A stretch of DNA of 64,000 nt from Strongylocentrotus droebachiensis (GCA_035222895.1 JAVYIG010000893.1:248001-312000); one strand, 5' to 3'; shown: positions 13,801 to 26,076, numbered from the stretch's first letter. Notes: generated by a model not told the origin, from the sequence alone. Numbers and translations are program-made.

Positions 13801-16800
13801 TATAGGTTTAATTTTTTAAAACAACACAACTTCAAAATCCGTGAGGGGTAGTCTCTTCCGTCACGTTCGCCCCTCTCATTCACTATGCTCCCTCCTCCCT
13901 CGCATTTCGCCCCCTCCCCCGGTCATGAAAAGAAATCGCCGCTCCTGCTAGTTTGTATTCCAATTCAACTTAGAAGAGGAATGCTTCTTGTAAATTGAGA
14001 GAAAAAATATGTAAACGCGCATGAATCTTCTACCTTCTTCTTCTTCAAGATAATCTGCCTCCTTCAATACTGACTTAGGTAGGCCTTATAATTATAATAA
14101 CCTATGGGTTTCAATAGCGCATTTCTTCTTCTTCGGAGAAAATATCACTGATGCGCTTGACAATGAGAGAACACAAACAATTATAGATAACTACTAATTC
14201 ATCAACTAAAGAAATATCAAAATAAGAACAAGATTAATCATGACACTTATTAACATCAATTATTATAAAGAAATGAAAGCAAATTATGACAAAGTACAGT
14301 AGTGTAGTTTAATTAAGATGAAATACAGTCTAGTGAGGTTTTAATGACATCAGAAATCATCTTTGAAGAAGTAAGATTTCAATTGTGATTTAAAGGTATA
14401 GTTAAGTCTGTGATGATTCGGACGGTATGAATAATAGTCCTATACAAGGTTAACGGGTCATTTTTTTAAATATTCTTACGGGGAGAGCTTACATTTTTTA
14501 ACGCTTTGTAGTTTATACAGCTCCATCTATAGCACAACTTTTTGAAGTTACAATAATTGCGGGAATACTGCTCTTGTTATAAATGGGCAGAATTTATTTA
14601 TATTCTGGTATGGAATCAAAAGAAATTTAAATATAGGCAAAACAAATTATTGATCAAATAGTGGATTGTATATTCATGATTGCCATTTCGGAAAATGTTA
14701 ATAATTATATTTATATGTCGGACAAGTGGCGTAGCTTAAATCCAGATGGGGGGGGGGGGAACCGGTCTCACTAACGAATTAAATGCAAACTATATCAAGG
14801 CCATTGGAGAGGGTGTAAGAATACTCCTTCAGGTTTTCTTTCATTGTTCCATATTCCCTTTTCCTTGTCTTTCTTTTTTCTCTTTCGCCCCGCGCCCCCT
14901 CCTTGTCCCCGTTTGCCATTATATTGGGGTGTAAGGGGGCGGGGGCACATACCCTGTTTCTTCATGTAGCTAAAGGGTATTCTACTGGGTATATAATTTT
15001 GACTTATATGCTTTTCTATAATTAAAAAAAAAAAATTGTGAGTTGTGACGATCAAACGCATTTACTCGCACATTCACAAACAGACATCGCAACATGCAGA
15101 TGAAGATTATAGTCTACGATTAAGTTCCGTTTTCCTAGTAAATAATATCAGATCCATCTGAAATCCACGAAACTGTTTTTATACATAACAAAATACAATA
15201 TAATATGCTAATTTTTTTCTCTTCGAATTAGTTTATGAAATATGGATGATTAAAGATTGTGATTATATCCACAAAAAATGAAAAGCTATAATATACAAAC
15301 ATAATGTTCGTTAGGCAGTTAGGATAAAAATCTATCAAAACGAGGTCAATCTTGCAATAAATCATTTCTTATTTATCAGTATCAGATAGCAAAATAAACT
15401 AAATACCAGTTCCCTTACACAGAACATCAACAAAAACAGGAAGAACAAAATAAATAAGAGAAACAAATTGAATACGCGCATAATTTTCAAATAAGATTCT
15501 GTATATTCATTTTTTCTCTGCACAACCAAAATTTTCTTACACTGAATATTAAAATGTAACATTCGAGAAAACTGGGCACACATCATTCAGTCAAGAATAC
15601 AAGTATTAACTTATAATTGATAACAATAAAACAATAACATTTAGAAAATCCAATCGGACTAAAACGAGATTCGCTGAATCATCAAACACATGCAGACTGA
15701 TGAGATTATTTTCCTCCATTTATTTATGGGTAGTTTTCAAACTCATAAAAGTATATTACATTGTATCACCAAAATTCTATTCTAAGGACATTCTAAGTTT
15801 TTTTGTTATAATAAATTAAATCAAAGTGTGTTCGGTAAGCGAAATTATCACTCACCTTTCTTCTTCCAGGTTTTCTACCTGGTTTTGACGCTTGTTGCGG
15901 CGATGTTTTCTTTTCAAGTCTGTAGTAAAGTAAAATAAATTATTTAGGTCTTTATTATTTCATGAAAAACGACATAATCAGAGAAAAAATAATTGTATTC
16001 AAAATCCTCTAATTAATTTTCCCCGGTTTTAACATAACAATGAATTCGTCTTAGAAAGATTCTTTTTGAATGATGAAGCTTTCATGGTTTTATATAAAGT
16101 CATTTACACTAACATTATTATACAAAATTACACTAGACTATACGACTTAGTAAAACTGTAATAAAAAACAAAACTGATATACGTCGGAAAAAACATCGTG
16201 GAAGATTCATACAGCAAACGTTTATGCCTAAATGAATATGGGTAAAAAAATAACAAGGTGAAGAATATAAAACCGGCAAGAAACAGAAATTATGAAGAGG
16301 ACTTAACTTTGCTAAAACATGATCGTCAATGATTAAACTTAGGTCAAAGATTTCTTCTCCTCCAATATATAGTTTTATTTAAAGAGTTGGTAGCAGGGAT
16401 TTCGTTTTTAATTAAAAAGAAACAAAACAAAACATAATTATTATGATTTTACATAATCGTCTCAGTTTCTGTCTATAAACAATTATTTCACAATAAAAAA
16501 AACATGGTCTTCGAAGCAAGTTTCCTACGAACCTGGATTCGAAAAGGCGAACGAGTCGATCATCCAAGATGTTTTCTTCCGGCTCCCAAGTATTGTGTCT
16601 GAAAAAAAGATGAAGAAAAGAAAACATCCATCATTAAAAACAGCGAGAAAACCCAATATTATAAAGAAGTAATAAGTATATTAACGTGAGTATCTGAGCT
16701 GACTGAAAACAAAATCTGAAAAAACAGCATGAGCAATTTGTCGGAACTTCAAGTTAAAGAAGGTTAAAAAATTGTATACTCACTTCGGGGTCCATCCTTT

Positions 16801-17107
16801 CCATTTAACCAAGTACTCGACTCTTCCCTGTGAATAAATAAAGAAAAGAAAGTGGTTAAACTTTGGGAATCACTTCTCGAGTAAAGCACAACCAAACTGA
16901 TTCACGAATAGGCCTAATGATTTAGCTCTAGGTCCAAAGTGTAACATGAAACTTTGACAGTTGGTGAATTTTAATAGAGATGCAGTGAACCTAGTTACAA
17001 AGATTATGGAGCCTTTGGTTTTTAACTACCTTTCTGATTCGCTTCTGTTTTAACTCTTCAGCTGCGAAAACTTGCTGGTCACTCTCAGCTTGTTCGTCTT
17101 CTTCCAT
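7642..17107 (-). CDS. CBX: Polycomb chromobox protein (CBX2/4/6/7/8-like)
   Basis: Five coding exons (17107-17030, 16827-16784, 16598-16533, 15919-15856, 8769-7642) join in phase with GT/AG junctions into 459 aa. Residues ~13-62 form a chromodomain (VFAAEELKQKRIRK, then YLVKWKGW and HNTWEPEENILDDRLV). F14, W35 and W38 match the aromatic cage that reads trimethyl-lysine. Residues 76-83 (KPGRKPGR) and 98-111 (GRP repeats) are AT-hook-like. Two RG runs (~115-132, ~147-164) and an acidic run (~212-237) follow. Residues ~342-384 are the C-box (GEVLITDVTTSDVTITV, GFFKEQK), which in this family binds RING1 in PRC1. The family is nuclear and represses chromatin marked H3K27me3. I start at ATG 17107, where the protein aligns with vertebrate CBX N-termini; the frame stays open further upstream but without an ATG. 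Odd: 75 residues follow the C-box, which is normally at or near the C-terminus. The paralogue cannot be named. Confidence 0.94.
9119..9234. mobile_element. Short MITE with near-palindromic ends
   Basis: CCCGAATTCACAAAG on the left is the exact inverse complement of CTTTGTGAATTCGGG on the right. An inner GGTTTGTCGACAAA block also pairs with TTTCGACG/GTTTGTCGAAAA. Non-coding, 116 bp, in the large CBX intron. The ends resemble the TTTCACAAAGCC family at 31, 39 and 40 kb. Confidence 0.7.
10130..10322 (+). mobile_element. Retrotransposon 3' tail
   Basis: The segment GCACCAATAAAGCCTTTGGC, then AAATGTTTCTCTTTAAATTG, ending GAAATAAAGTTCAATTCAAT, looks like the 3'UTR and short tail repeat of a non-LTR retrotransposon. 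No reverse-transcriptase frame remains upstream. It lies in the CBX intron. Confidence 0.5.
10701..10912. repeat. (CT)n microsatellite
   Basis: About 210 bp of pyrimidine-rich CT/CTAT repeats. The long open frame across it is a by-product of the dinucleotide repeat. Confidence 0.9.
10920..15855. other. CBX intron 4 remainder
   Basis: No exon-like sequence recognised. It includes G-runs at ~12937 and ~13533, and fragments with GTGGCGTAGC-like starts beside poly-G (around 14727) that look like worn ends of DNA transposons. Confidence 0.5.
15856..15919 (-). CDS. CBX: CBX coding exon 4
   Basis: Acceptor TTTACTACAG|A, donor AGAAAG|GTGAGT. Encodes a basic linker ending KPGRKPGRRK, an AT-hook-like segment. 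A 7.1-kb intron follows. Confidence 0.88.
16533..16598 (-). CDS. CBX: CBX coding exon 3
   Basis: A polypyrimidine acceptor TTTTTTTCAG|A and donor TCCAG|GTTCGT. Encodes HNTWEPEENILDDRLVRLFE, completing the chromodomain. Confidence 0.93.
16784..16827 (-). CDS. CBX: CBX coding exon 2
   Basis: Acceptor TTCACAG|GGA and donor CCGAA|GTGAGT. Encodes GRVEYLVKWKGWTP plus two bases of K, the central chromodomain strands. 44 nt. Confidence 0.93.
17030..17107 (-). CDS. CBX: CBX coding exon 1
   Basis: Encodes 26 residues from MEEDEQAESDQQ to KQKRIRK, the start of the chromodomain. The donor is AAG|GTAGTT and the exon ends in phase 0. The 5'UTR boundary is unknown. Confidence 0.9.
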
Positions 17108-17520
17108 CGCTTCGGGAACTACCCAGTCGTGATCTACGAAGTCTGATTCGACCGTGTTCGTTCGTGGTGAGCTCCAGGTGTCCACACAACCGAGCCGCAG
17201 GCAGTTCTTGGACTAAAAATCTTCGACAGAGCCTTTCCGTGGTCGTAATAGAGTTCTATGTAATTACAATAAGCTTCGTACGTCTCAATGCTTTGGGCTC
17301 TGGGTTTTTTATAACACGGAACTCCGTAGAACACACACAATTGCAGTACAATCGAATGCGGAGTTCTTGGCGCTGAGGCTCATGCCTCTTTTTCTGTATA
17401 ATAATATCGCCTGCTCGAGCTCTCACATGGTCGACCAGTTCAATACACACACAATATACCACACATTTTTTCCTTCGCTCTTTCAATAGAGACAACACGC
17501 GGTGTGTGTCGTATGTCGCT
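17108..17520 (-). promoter_or_regulatory. CBX: Probable CBX 5'UTR/promoter region
   Basis: The ~400 bp upstream of the start codon is GC-richer than its surroundings and has several CpGs. No TATA box is placed convincingly. This is positional inference; the transcription start cannot be read from the sequence. Confidence 0.4.
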
Positions 17521-20290
17521 CATAAGCATATCCCATAATAAACACTGGTCTGACGTCACGTCCTAAAGGGCATTTACAAAGCAAAGCGACGTGTACAGAC
17601 AGCAACAAAAACGGTGGTAATTCTACATTAGTTAATATTCGGATATATACTATCATTCTCTACATGCAATAGATCTTCTGCCTTCGTAATATTATGTCGT
17701 AGACATAACATACACATATTTTGCATGCGTTTGCAGTATTATAAGTTTGATCCACGCATTGCAAAGTATTGCATGATTGTCATGTCAAATGAAAATTAAA
17801 GCCGATATAAATACAAGTAAAATTAACTCAGGCCTATAATCTTTCTTGGAAAGAAGTAAGGAGATTTATATGAAGCAATTAAAGTAATGTGATTATAACT
17901 TAACTAAATGCATAGGTTAACAATTATAGTATAGGCTACTGGTCGTAAATTGGAAAGCCATGATAATAATGAGCCCGAATCTCAGATTAAAATGTGGTAG
18001 GTAATAATAAAACTATCGAAGTTTCGTTATATCGTTAAATTTTAGACTTATCGTCTAAAAAATATAAAGACATCAACATTTTAAAATAAACCCCGAAGGT
18101 TGATGATAATGAAAATATAAATCATTGCCAGTGTCCCAGGCCTATTTAGTCAATTATTAATAAGATGATTCGAATTTAACCTCACAAATCCAATCAAATA
18201 TTAAAAAGGGTATAAGCCTTGACGTTGATGAAAAGAAAAAAAATGATTTGTTAAGAATAAATCAACAGCTTTTCTGTTAGAAGTTGAAGATTATAATTCA
18301 AAGGGCTCAATGCTAAACCAGTTTTAAAATAATTATGTCAATCATAGAGACAAATCTTAAAAGGCCTATAGTCCGAAATATGATAGTGTATTTACGAATA
18401 ACTTGAATTGACTGCCTCAATAAAAATTCAAAAGATAATGGTAATTTAAAAAGAGTTCCTTCCTCATTTTTAGTTATGTCGAAATTAAAAGGCTATACGA
18501 TCAGTTTGCTCCGTTTTTTAATTATTATAAAGGGATGTAGAAGCATATTAGTTTATTCTTCAGATTCTGTATTCTGACGCAGGTTTTGTGGACAAAGTCG
18601 TCAATTATAATTTTCGTTCTTGAAACAAAATCAAATAAACTTTGCATAATACCGAAGCAACTTAATAAAATGAAAATTTAATTTTTTTGATACAGCCTAC
18701 ATTATATTGCAAATGAACGACGGTATTTTTTCTCCAATAAAAATAGTTGTAGTGATGATAATCTATAACGTTGAGAATTTGTCAAAATCCGCAACTGAGG
18801 GTTGTTTCAATAAAGACAAAAAAGCATGATATATTTTGTTTATTATTGTGCTTATATTATTATTATTATTATTATTACTAATAACTTTATCTGCCTATAT
18901 AGTATAATGTTCTTTTTAGGTTATGATTATATAAACTCAATAGCGCTCTATTAGAGAAACAAATCTTTTTATGTTTCTCCTTCCTCCTCCCCTTCTTCTT
19001 CTTGAATATTATCATCATCATCATCTTCATTATCATCACGATCATCATTATCATTACTCTTCATTGTTAAAACAGGAACATTCAGTGCATGATGTACCCC
19101 TTCCTTACTATATCCATTAATGATCTGAAATAATTCAAATTCATGTGTTTACTCGAACGGCCTTAAGTAGGCCTACTTTGATTTATATGAGGGTTTAATC
19201 TATTAAAGTAACATAATTATATTAACAGAAGAAAAACAAAACATCGGGGTTACTGCAAATCAAAACAATATCATTGAGAAGATTATGATAATGGTTTGGG
19301 AGTATGTTATGAAAATTATAAACAAGAATCATGACATTTAATTACATTTATTTTAACAAGTTATTAATAAACTATAGACTTAATGAACAGCTATAAATGG
19401 AAGGAAGTTTCGACATTCATTGGCTTTAAAAGTGGTCTCCTGATATGACGTAATATTTTTCTTCCATAATTATAACAGTGAAGTATACAAACTAGCAATA
19501 CAAAATATATGTATGAAGAAGATAATGATTTACAGGAATGCATCTACACTGAATCTGCTTTCAAGTAAATACAGATAATAATTTGATCCCATTTAAACAT
19601 GTGATTATGTGCTTGTTATAAATATTTATGTATGATGTTATCCGTGATTTTGTATCTGAATAAAGATTTAATTTCAACCAACAACAAAAAAACAATGATT
19701 TTTTAAATAAAATGAACATCATTTCATCTTTAGAAAAGTGAAGTTGAACGAATGTATTATATTTGTAGGTAACTGGTGTAACTGTAGGAGTAACAAAATG
19801 TTCTATATATGCACTATTATAAATTAATAACTATTTTACTCAAGTCATATAACAGTGAAGTATAAAAACTAGCAAAGAAAAATAAATAAACAAAATTATT
19901 TGGAGGTAACTGGTGTAAGGTAGCTGCAGGAGTAACAAAACGTTATCATAAATGAATGTAACTATTTTGATCAATTTTAAGGAAATATGAAAAATACACG
20001 CATTCATAAATTTTGATCACATCTTGATATTGGCATAACGTAATAACACCTTAAAATTTAGATGAATTTGAATAATTCCGTGAAAGTATAATTGGAATTG
20101 CGCGTATAATTATATTGCGTTATAAATGCCCGAAAATTCGGGGAATAAGTATAGTTCAGGAATCAAATTAAGATAATTTGAATTTAACAATGGCGCAGAA
20201 GTATAGCTGTCAACGAAAATATTGTATAGCAGGGTATTTAACCAAAATTCGGCTTAAAGTACTAACATTCTGTAAAAAAACTGAAGAATG
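17521..20290. other. Intergenic AT-rich DNA with small tandem duplications
   Basis: No gene recognised. Two direct copies of GTAACTGGTGTAA lie at 19769 and 19906, each followed within 25 bases by AGGAGTAACAAAA. ACAGTGAAGTATA with AACTAGCAA is repeated near 19478 and 19852. Short ATT/TCA repeats occur near 18855 and 19010. Confidence 0.5.
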
Positions 20291-20297
20291 ATCGGTA

Positions 20298-20498
20298 CAC
20301 TGCAAATTCGTTGTGTAACGACTTTACGCAACATTGGATGGTTCACTCCTAACAAATTACACAACTTGACACTGCAAATTCGTCGTGTAATTTTTTTTTT
20401 TTTTTTTAATTTTTTTTTTACACAACCCAACACAACCCCTGTGTAAGGAGTGAACCACCCAATGTTATGTAAGGCCGTTACACAACGAATTTGCAGTG
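20298..20498. mobile_element. MITE with ~55-bp terminal inverted repeats and TA flanks
   Basis: CACTGCAAATTCGTTGTGTA on the left pairs with TACACAACGAATTTGCAGTG on the right. The inversion continues through GTTCACTCCT/AGGAGTGAAC. A TA dinucleotide flanks each end, as expected of Tc1/mariner-type insertion. A partial internal copy of the terminus lies at ~20372-20391. Non-coding. Confidence 0.75.
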
Positions 20499-20910
20499 TA
20501 TACATTGCCTTATAAACAATGAGGAATTATGGTCTCTTATCTTGTGTGGAAATAATGAAACCTCTTACTTTATCGGACAAAGTTAGCGCATCCAAAGATA
20601 TTTATATGGCTGTTTATTGTTGTTAAGTTTTGATTCATGTTATAATGTAAAGTGAATTCTCTTCGTATTATACCGTTGCGCTTTGTTTGGTATTTGTTCT
20701 CTACGCTTGCTTGCGTGTCAGATATGTTCCAGAACTTCCAGCCATTCTCAAGCTTTGTGATTTGCGCCAAGAATTCTTTTCAAAATCATTCACTTGTACT
20801 ATTACTTTTCTATAGGAACAACAATTCTTCCTCGTGCTTAGAGTTCATGTTATTACAGTATCAGCTTGCCAATGTAACTTTCTTCCTGGACCCCGTTGCG
20901 TAAAACTTAC

Positions 20911-20983
20911 CATTGATGGTAACTTTGCCATCAATGGCAACTACCATGGTAACTTTGCCATCAATGGCAAATACCATGGTAAC
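20911..20983. repeat. 30-bp tandem repeat
   Basis: About two and a half copies of a 30-bp unit containing AACTTTGCCATCAATGGCAA and TACCATGGT. The unit is itself partly palindromic (GCCATCAATGGC). Confidence 0.8.
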
Positions 20984-21437
20984 AGGGCTCAACAGTCAAT
21001 CAAATCAAAGTTTTGTGCAAAGGGGCACTGGTTCAATTCAATTTACATAGAAAATTATTATACAACTGTGTACATGATATATTTTAAATAGTTGATTGTA
21101 CTCGTACATGTGTACATTTTTTTTTTCTTCACTTGTTGAAATTCGGAAATTAATTGAATTTCGTTTTAAAGCCAACTATTGGACGTCTTATAGAATGACT
21201 AACGACTAAAAGGCTTATAATTGTAACGTTGAAATACAAGTACACATTGATTTTGCTATCAAAAGAAGTCCCCATCATAATAAAAGTTATGTCTTTTCAA
21301 ATACCAAAATACATTGTACATCTTTAAAAAATATATTCTTTGAATTAAAGTAGTTTTACACATTTGGTATGGGCATCTGATTGTAATTATATCATCGATA
21401 AACAAGGTATATTTGTTAGTATAATCGTTATTATTAT

Positions 21438-21455
21438 TATTATTAGGAGTAGTAA

Positions 21456-21493
<38 letters not shown>

Positions 21494-21845
21494 ATGGTAG
21501 TAGTAATAGTGGTGGTAATATAAGTAGTAGTAGTACTACTATAGTAGTAATAGTAGTAGTAGTATTAGTAGTCAATAGTAGTAGTATCAATAGTAGTAGT
21601 ATAAATAGTACTACGACTAGTAGTAATTATAATGTAAAAGTATTAGTAGTATAATTAGTAGTAATTATAAAAGTAGTAGTAGTAGAAGTAATGTATAAGT
21701 AGTATAGCAGTAGTAGTAGTAGTAATAATATCAATAGTAGTATCAAAAGTATAAGTAGTACTAATAGTAATAGCAGTAGTAGTAGTATCAGACTAGTATT
21801 AGGAGTAGTAGTAGTAGTAGTAGTAGTAGTATAAGTAATAGTAGA

Positions 21846-21884
<39 letters not shown>

Positions 21885-21933
21885 AAAGTAGCAATAGTAG
21901 TAATAGGAGTAGTAGTATAGTAGTAGTAGTAAC

Positions 21934-21964
<31 letters not shown>

Positions 21965-21977
21965 TAGTAGTATAGTA
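21438..21977. repeat. (AGT)n microsatellite tract
   Basis: About 540 bp of AGT repeats with interruptions. Long frames encoding poly-Ser, poly-Val or poly-Leu on either strand are artefacts of it. Confidence 0.92.
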
Positions 21978-21979
21978 GA

Positions 21980-24190
21980 AATAATAATATCAATATCATT
22001 AGTGCTGATGGTGTTGATGTTACAGTTGTTACTTTGGCTATTGTTATTACATGCACATTATCAATCAATACAATTTGTTGCAAAGCTGAGAAAATGTTCA
22101 GTTTGTAACAGTTATAATATTAATATATTATGTATCCTACAATAATGTAAACAAATACCATGATATTATATGGCCACAGAGGTTTATAGTGGAAAAAAGA
22201 CCATTGATTAAATATAAAATTATTAGTCATTCATATTTTGAAGAATGGGTCTACAGTTTCGACCGGTGAAATCTGGATTGAAACAAAGTACGTCAGAACT
22301 ATAGCACCTCCAGGAGTGTGGAATTAAAAGGTCATAGATATTGAGAACTTGCGACAACTGAGATATAATCTAGATATCCGTCATCTCATTTGGGACTCGG
22401 TAGCTATATAGAGATATGGACAAATTTGATTATTTCGAGGCATTGTGATACGTGTTATATCAATTTCATCCCTATATAAGCCCTGGTAAATTTAGGTAAT
22501 ATTGAAAACACTTTGTTTTGAATTTATATAGGCCTACATGAATATGATTATAACGCAAAAGGAAATGATAGCATGAGAGGAAAAAACGAATTAATGATTT
22601 GATGGGATTTAAGCAAATGAAATATGGTCTCTTAATTAATTCTGAATTCTATCTTGCTTCGTAATCTTTTTTATATTCGATTTTTATTTTTTTTTTGATC
22701 AGCAGTGTTTATGGTTTAACATGTTAAGAATTTTGATGAGCTCATGAGAACTCCGGGAAAACTCAAGGATCGGCGTCGATGCATACCCTGATATTCTCGG
22801 CGTTCCAGAGCGTACATGCAAATGATATCATCCTATTGAAAAGCACCAGACATGGTATGTCAAATAGCAACTCCACCATTAATAAATAGTTTATGTGTAG
22901 GCCTATACCTCAAATTATTGTTATTGTTATTAATTTGTTTGGTGCGCACTCATAATTATAAGCGATACCATTCATAGGTTTTTGGTTGCTTTTAGAAACT
23001 AACAAAAAAATACATATAATATATCATAAACGTCATAATGTTCATTTCATTATTTCGCTTTCTATATCCCCTACCAAACATGTATACATGTGCCAAATTA
23101 AACACGTAAACAAAAAAGGAATTGGGGAATCTTAAAATCAAAAAACGAAAACAGTACATTATTGAGTCACATCATTTTTGTATTGTTAGAACATCGTATT
23201 ATTTAGCTACGGATAGGACAGAGAAAAGTAAGACGAAAAAGGAAAAGAGGAGAGAAAAATTACATTTGATTTGATCGAGTATTTTCAATGACATTACACT
23301 AAAGAGAGCCAGAGAAAAAAATCCAATATTTTGTAAAAGTTATAGGAACTGTTTTTTTTTTAACAGACTATTTTGAAAAATGAAAAAGAAAAAAATTATA
23401 TATATAAATGCTTTGTTAAATATTTTTTAATGCTCGAAATGCTCGGAGAACGAGGGTGTAAATAATCATCCATTTACTGTAGTCGTTCAAAATATGTGTA
23501 CGGCGTGCGATTGATACGCATGCGGATTAATAACATAAAATCGTATATCATCCAATGTCAAATCATAATTTCACGCATGGTGAATAACAAGAACCCCTTT
23601 TTTGTATTTATCAATGTTTGATGTCGTTTGATACTATGTCCATATTATGTCCTTGACTAAGAAGGAAATACCAGATAAAGAGAGAGAGGGGGGGGGGGGG
23701 GGGGGGAGAGGGGGGGGAGATAGATAGAATGAGGGAGAGACATACATGTATATATATTTAATGATTTACGTCAAATTTCACCTCTAAATGAGCAGAATAA
23801 TTAAACTTGTATGACTTCTAAATTATTCATGTCGATATATCCCATCCCATCCCATATCAAGATAATAGGGACTTGTATGGCCGTGGTATATAATGAACAA
23901 TGCGCACAAACAATTTCATAAAGAATTATATTCAACAGTAACAACAACAACAACACAACCCTTGACAACGTTCTTAATAATTACTGGAGAAAATTGACAA
24001 TCAGAGCGAAAACAAAGACGATCATGCATAAAAGAGACATGCACAAAATAAAATTTCATTATATATAATGTTGTTTTAATCTTAGTCATAAAGCGCAAAA
24101 AATAGAATTGGAAGTCGTTTTATGTGCTAGATAATACAGCTAAAACTACCGAACTCATTATAAGGAACTATATAGCGAGTTATTTGTTAG
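21980..24190. other. Intergenic, no gene seen
   Basis: AT-rich single-copy-looking DNA. A G/GA-rich simple repeat lies at 23683-23735. No conserved frame or RNA gene was recognised. Confidence 0.45.
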
Positions 24191-24193
24191 AAC

Positions 24194-24287
24194 AGATAAT
24201 TTTGCTGGTCCCAGCTCTTTATATTCGTTTGTTTATTTACACTGGTATAACAAGATTCCTGATATAACAAGGTAGTTGCCACTGTAT

Positions 24288-24319
<32 letters not shown>
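24194..24319. repeat. Duplicated block and (TAC)n, left copy
   Basis: TTTTGCTGGTCCCAGCT and CTGATATAACAAGGTAGTTG lead into GCCACTGTATTACTAC repeats. The same order returns at 25309-25480 after the inserted element. The left copy has an extra ~40 bp between the two blocks. Confidence 0.75.
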
Positions 24320-24320
<1 letters not shown>

Positions 24321-25162
24321 ACTGTTAGAACGGTGTTTAAAATATCACTGTTTAAAAGAATGTTGTTTAAAAAAGTAAACAACGTTGTTCAAAATCGAAA
24401 AATCAGTGCTCGATTGACTTAAACAACTATGTATTAAAAGACAAAAATATCTAATTAAACAGAGTTGTTTAAAAAGTCCCGGGGGCGTCGTTGATATTTT
24501 CTCAATACGCGATTGCAATTTGCGCACACACATGCGTTATGCACAAAGTACGTACATAATACATGCATGCAAGCATGCAGTGCTAGCCTGCAGTGCAAGT
24601 GCATACGAAAATGGCGGAACAAGGGCAAGGCGACGACTTGGTTCTTCTCGGCTTCGCCGATGGGGTTTAGGTGAAGTTATAGAGACAAATAATAATGTTG
24701 TCTGTCACTGCCATGAATATGATGAACAAATGTTGAAGTAAATTGGCAACAAGCTCTGCATGTTACAGTGTATAAATCGTTGTGATTATTGCAGGAGTGG
24801 TTCCAGTAGGTCATTTCACAAATTCAAACAACCAGATAATAACCATTAAACAGTTCTGTTTAAAATTTAAGCAACTCCTTTTAAACAACCCAGTTGTGCA
24901 GTAATACTGAATAAACAACAGTTGCTTAGTAATTTAAACATTATTGTTTAAAATTTAAACAACTTGCTTTAAACAACCGAGTTGTGCAATTTTATTACTA
25001 AACAACTGTTGTTTAAAAGGTTTCCTGATTTTTAAACAACTAAGTGTTCAAAATGTAAACAACCTTAATTTGTTTAATTTTTAAACAACGTTGAGCGATT
25101 CACCGGTTAACTCGGGGTTGTTTAAAATTTTAAACAACTTGTTTAATTTTTGTCTAACAGTG
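24320..25162. mobile_element. DNA element rich in GTTGTTTAAA-type repeats, inserted in a TAC microsatellite
   Basis: Termini CACTGTTAGA (24320-24329) and TCTAACAGTG (25153-25162) are perfect inverse complements. The outer parts carry many copies, in both orientations, of a TGTTTAAA/TTTAAACA unit, while the core (24478-24700) is GC-richer and lacks them. The core has ATGGCGG in good initiation context at 24611. The flanks are TAC repeats, so the target-site duplication cannot be read. No transposase frame; probably non-autonomous. Superfamily not assigned. Confidence 0.7.
24611..24670 (+). CDS. Possible short first coding exon inside the 24.3-25.2 kb element
   Basis: AAAATGGCGG opens a frame of 19 codons (MAEQGQGDDLVLLGFADGV) ending in TAG, immediately followed by GTGAAG, a plausible donor; an earlier GT at 24665 would also be possible. 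The residue composition and GC content differ sharply from the rest of the element. It could be the first exon of a captured gene or of a lost transposase, or chance. No downstream exon was found. Confidence 0.2.
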   Translation: MAEQGQGDDLVLLGFADGV

Positions 25163-25192
25163 TACTACTACTACTACTGCTGCTGCTGCTAT

Positions 25193-25251
<59 letters not shown>

Positions 25252-25480
25252 TTACTACTACTACTACTACTACTTATACTACTACTAATACTGTTATAAC
25301 AAGGTAATTTTGCTGGTCCCAGCTTCTGATATAACAAGGTAGTTGCCACTGTATTACTACTACTACTACTACTACTAGTACTACTACAACTACTACTTCT
25401 ACTACTACTACTACTACTTCTACTATTATACTACTACTATTGATACTACATGTATTACGGTTACTACCACTACTATTACT
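25163..25480. repeat. (TAC)n microsatellite with embedded duplicated block
   Basis: TAC/TGC repeats continue to the right of the element, are interrupted by the GCTGGTCCCAGCT / GATATAACAAGGTAGTTG block at 25309-25350, and resume as TAC repeats. Confidence 0.9.
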
Positions 25481-25935
25481 ACTACTAGTAATAATGACAA
25501 TAAATATTAACAGCAATACAAAAAAAGAGATACTGCATTTAAAAAAGATGGCGTTTGAGAGTTTATGATAACTCCACGAACCCATGTAGGCTTGATCAGA
25601 ATTGATCACAAGTATTCTAATCAATATCTTTCTTTTGATTTCAGACTCAATTCAAGGTAAGGTTTAATCGATTGGGGTCAATGACAACTCTTGATCAGAC
25701 GCGACAATGGTATAATAATAATGTACCTGTATCTAATACTCTTTTACAGCGTGTTTCAATCAAGGTGCCGCAAATGCATCACTAGCTGTACCAACATTTT
25801 AATTTGTAATAACGTCAATGTCAATAAAGAACAGTATTAGAAACCACGTGTATGTCTTACACTCAGACACAAATTTGAGTACAGTATCTTTGGTTGTCTG
25901 TTCATTTTAATTTTGTTTTACCCAAGCGAAAATGA

Positions 25936-26076
25936 CAAATTGGGAACTCTTTTTATTTTAATGGTATCCAATTTTGGAATTCTCTCCCAAAACATGTCAA
26001 AATAGTTAAGAATTTTTCACACTTTAAAAGTGTATTAAAACAATACCTAAAGCATGAATCCCTTCAAGAACAGTAA
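25936..26076 (+). pseudogene. C-terminal remnant of a non-LTR retrotransposon ORF2
   Basis: Forty-six codons then TAA read QIGNSFYFNGIQFWNSLPKH and continue to HFKSVLKQYLKHESLQEQ. The pattern of FNG-x-x-FWNSLP, then xFK-x-x-LKxYL, is the usual C-terminus of the reverse-transcriptase ORF of CR1/jockey-like LINEs. A TGA precedes it in frame and the catalytic domain is absent, so it is a dead 5'-truncated copy. Confidence 0.8.

Noticed and set aside
21364-22083. Open frames in the AGT tract
   Set aside because: Homopolymeric Ser/Val/Leu products of the trinucleotide repeat.
25274-25624. 116-codon frame across the TAC tract
   Set aside because: Mostly poly-Val/Ser coded by the microsatellite.
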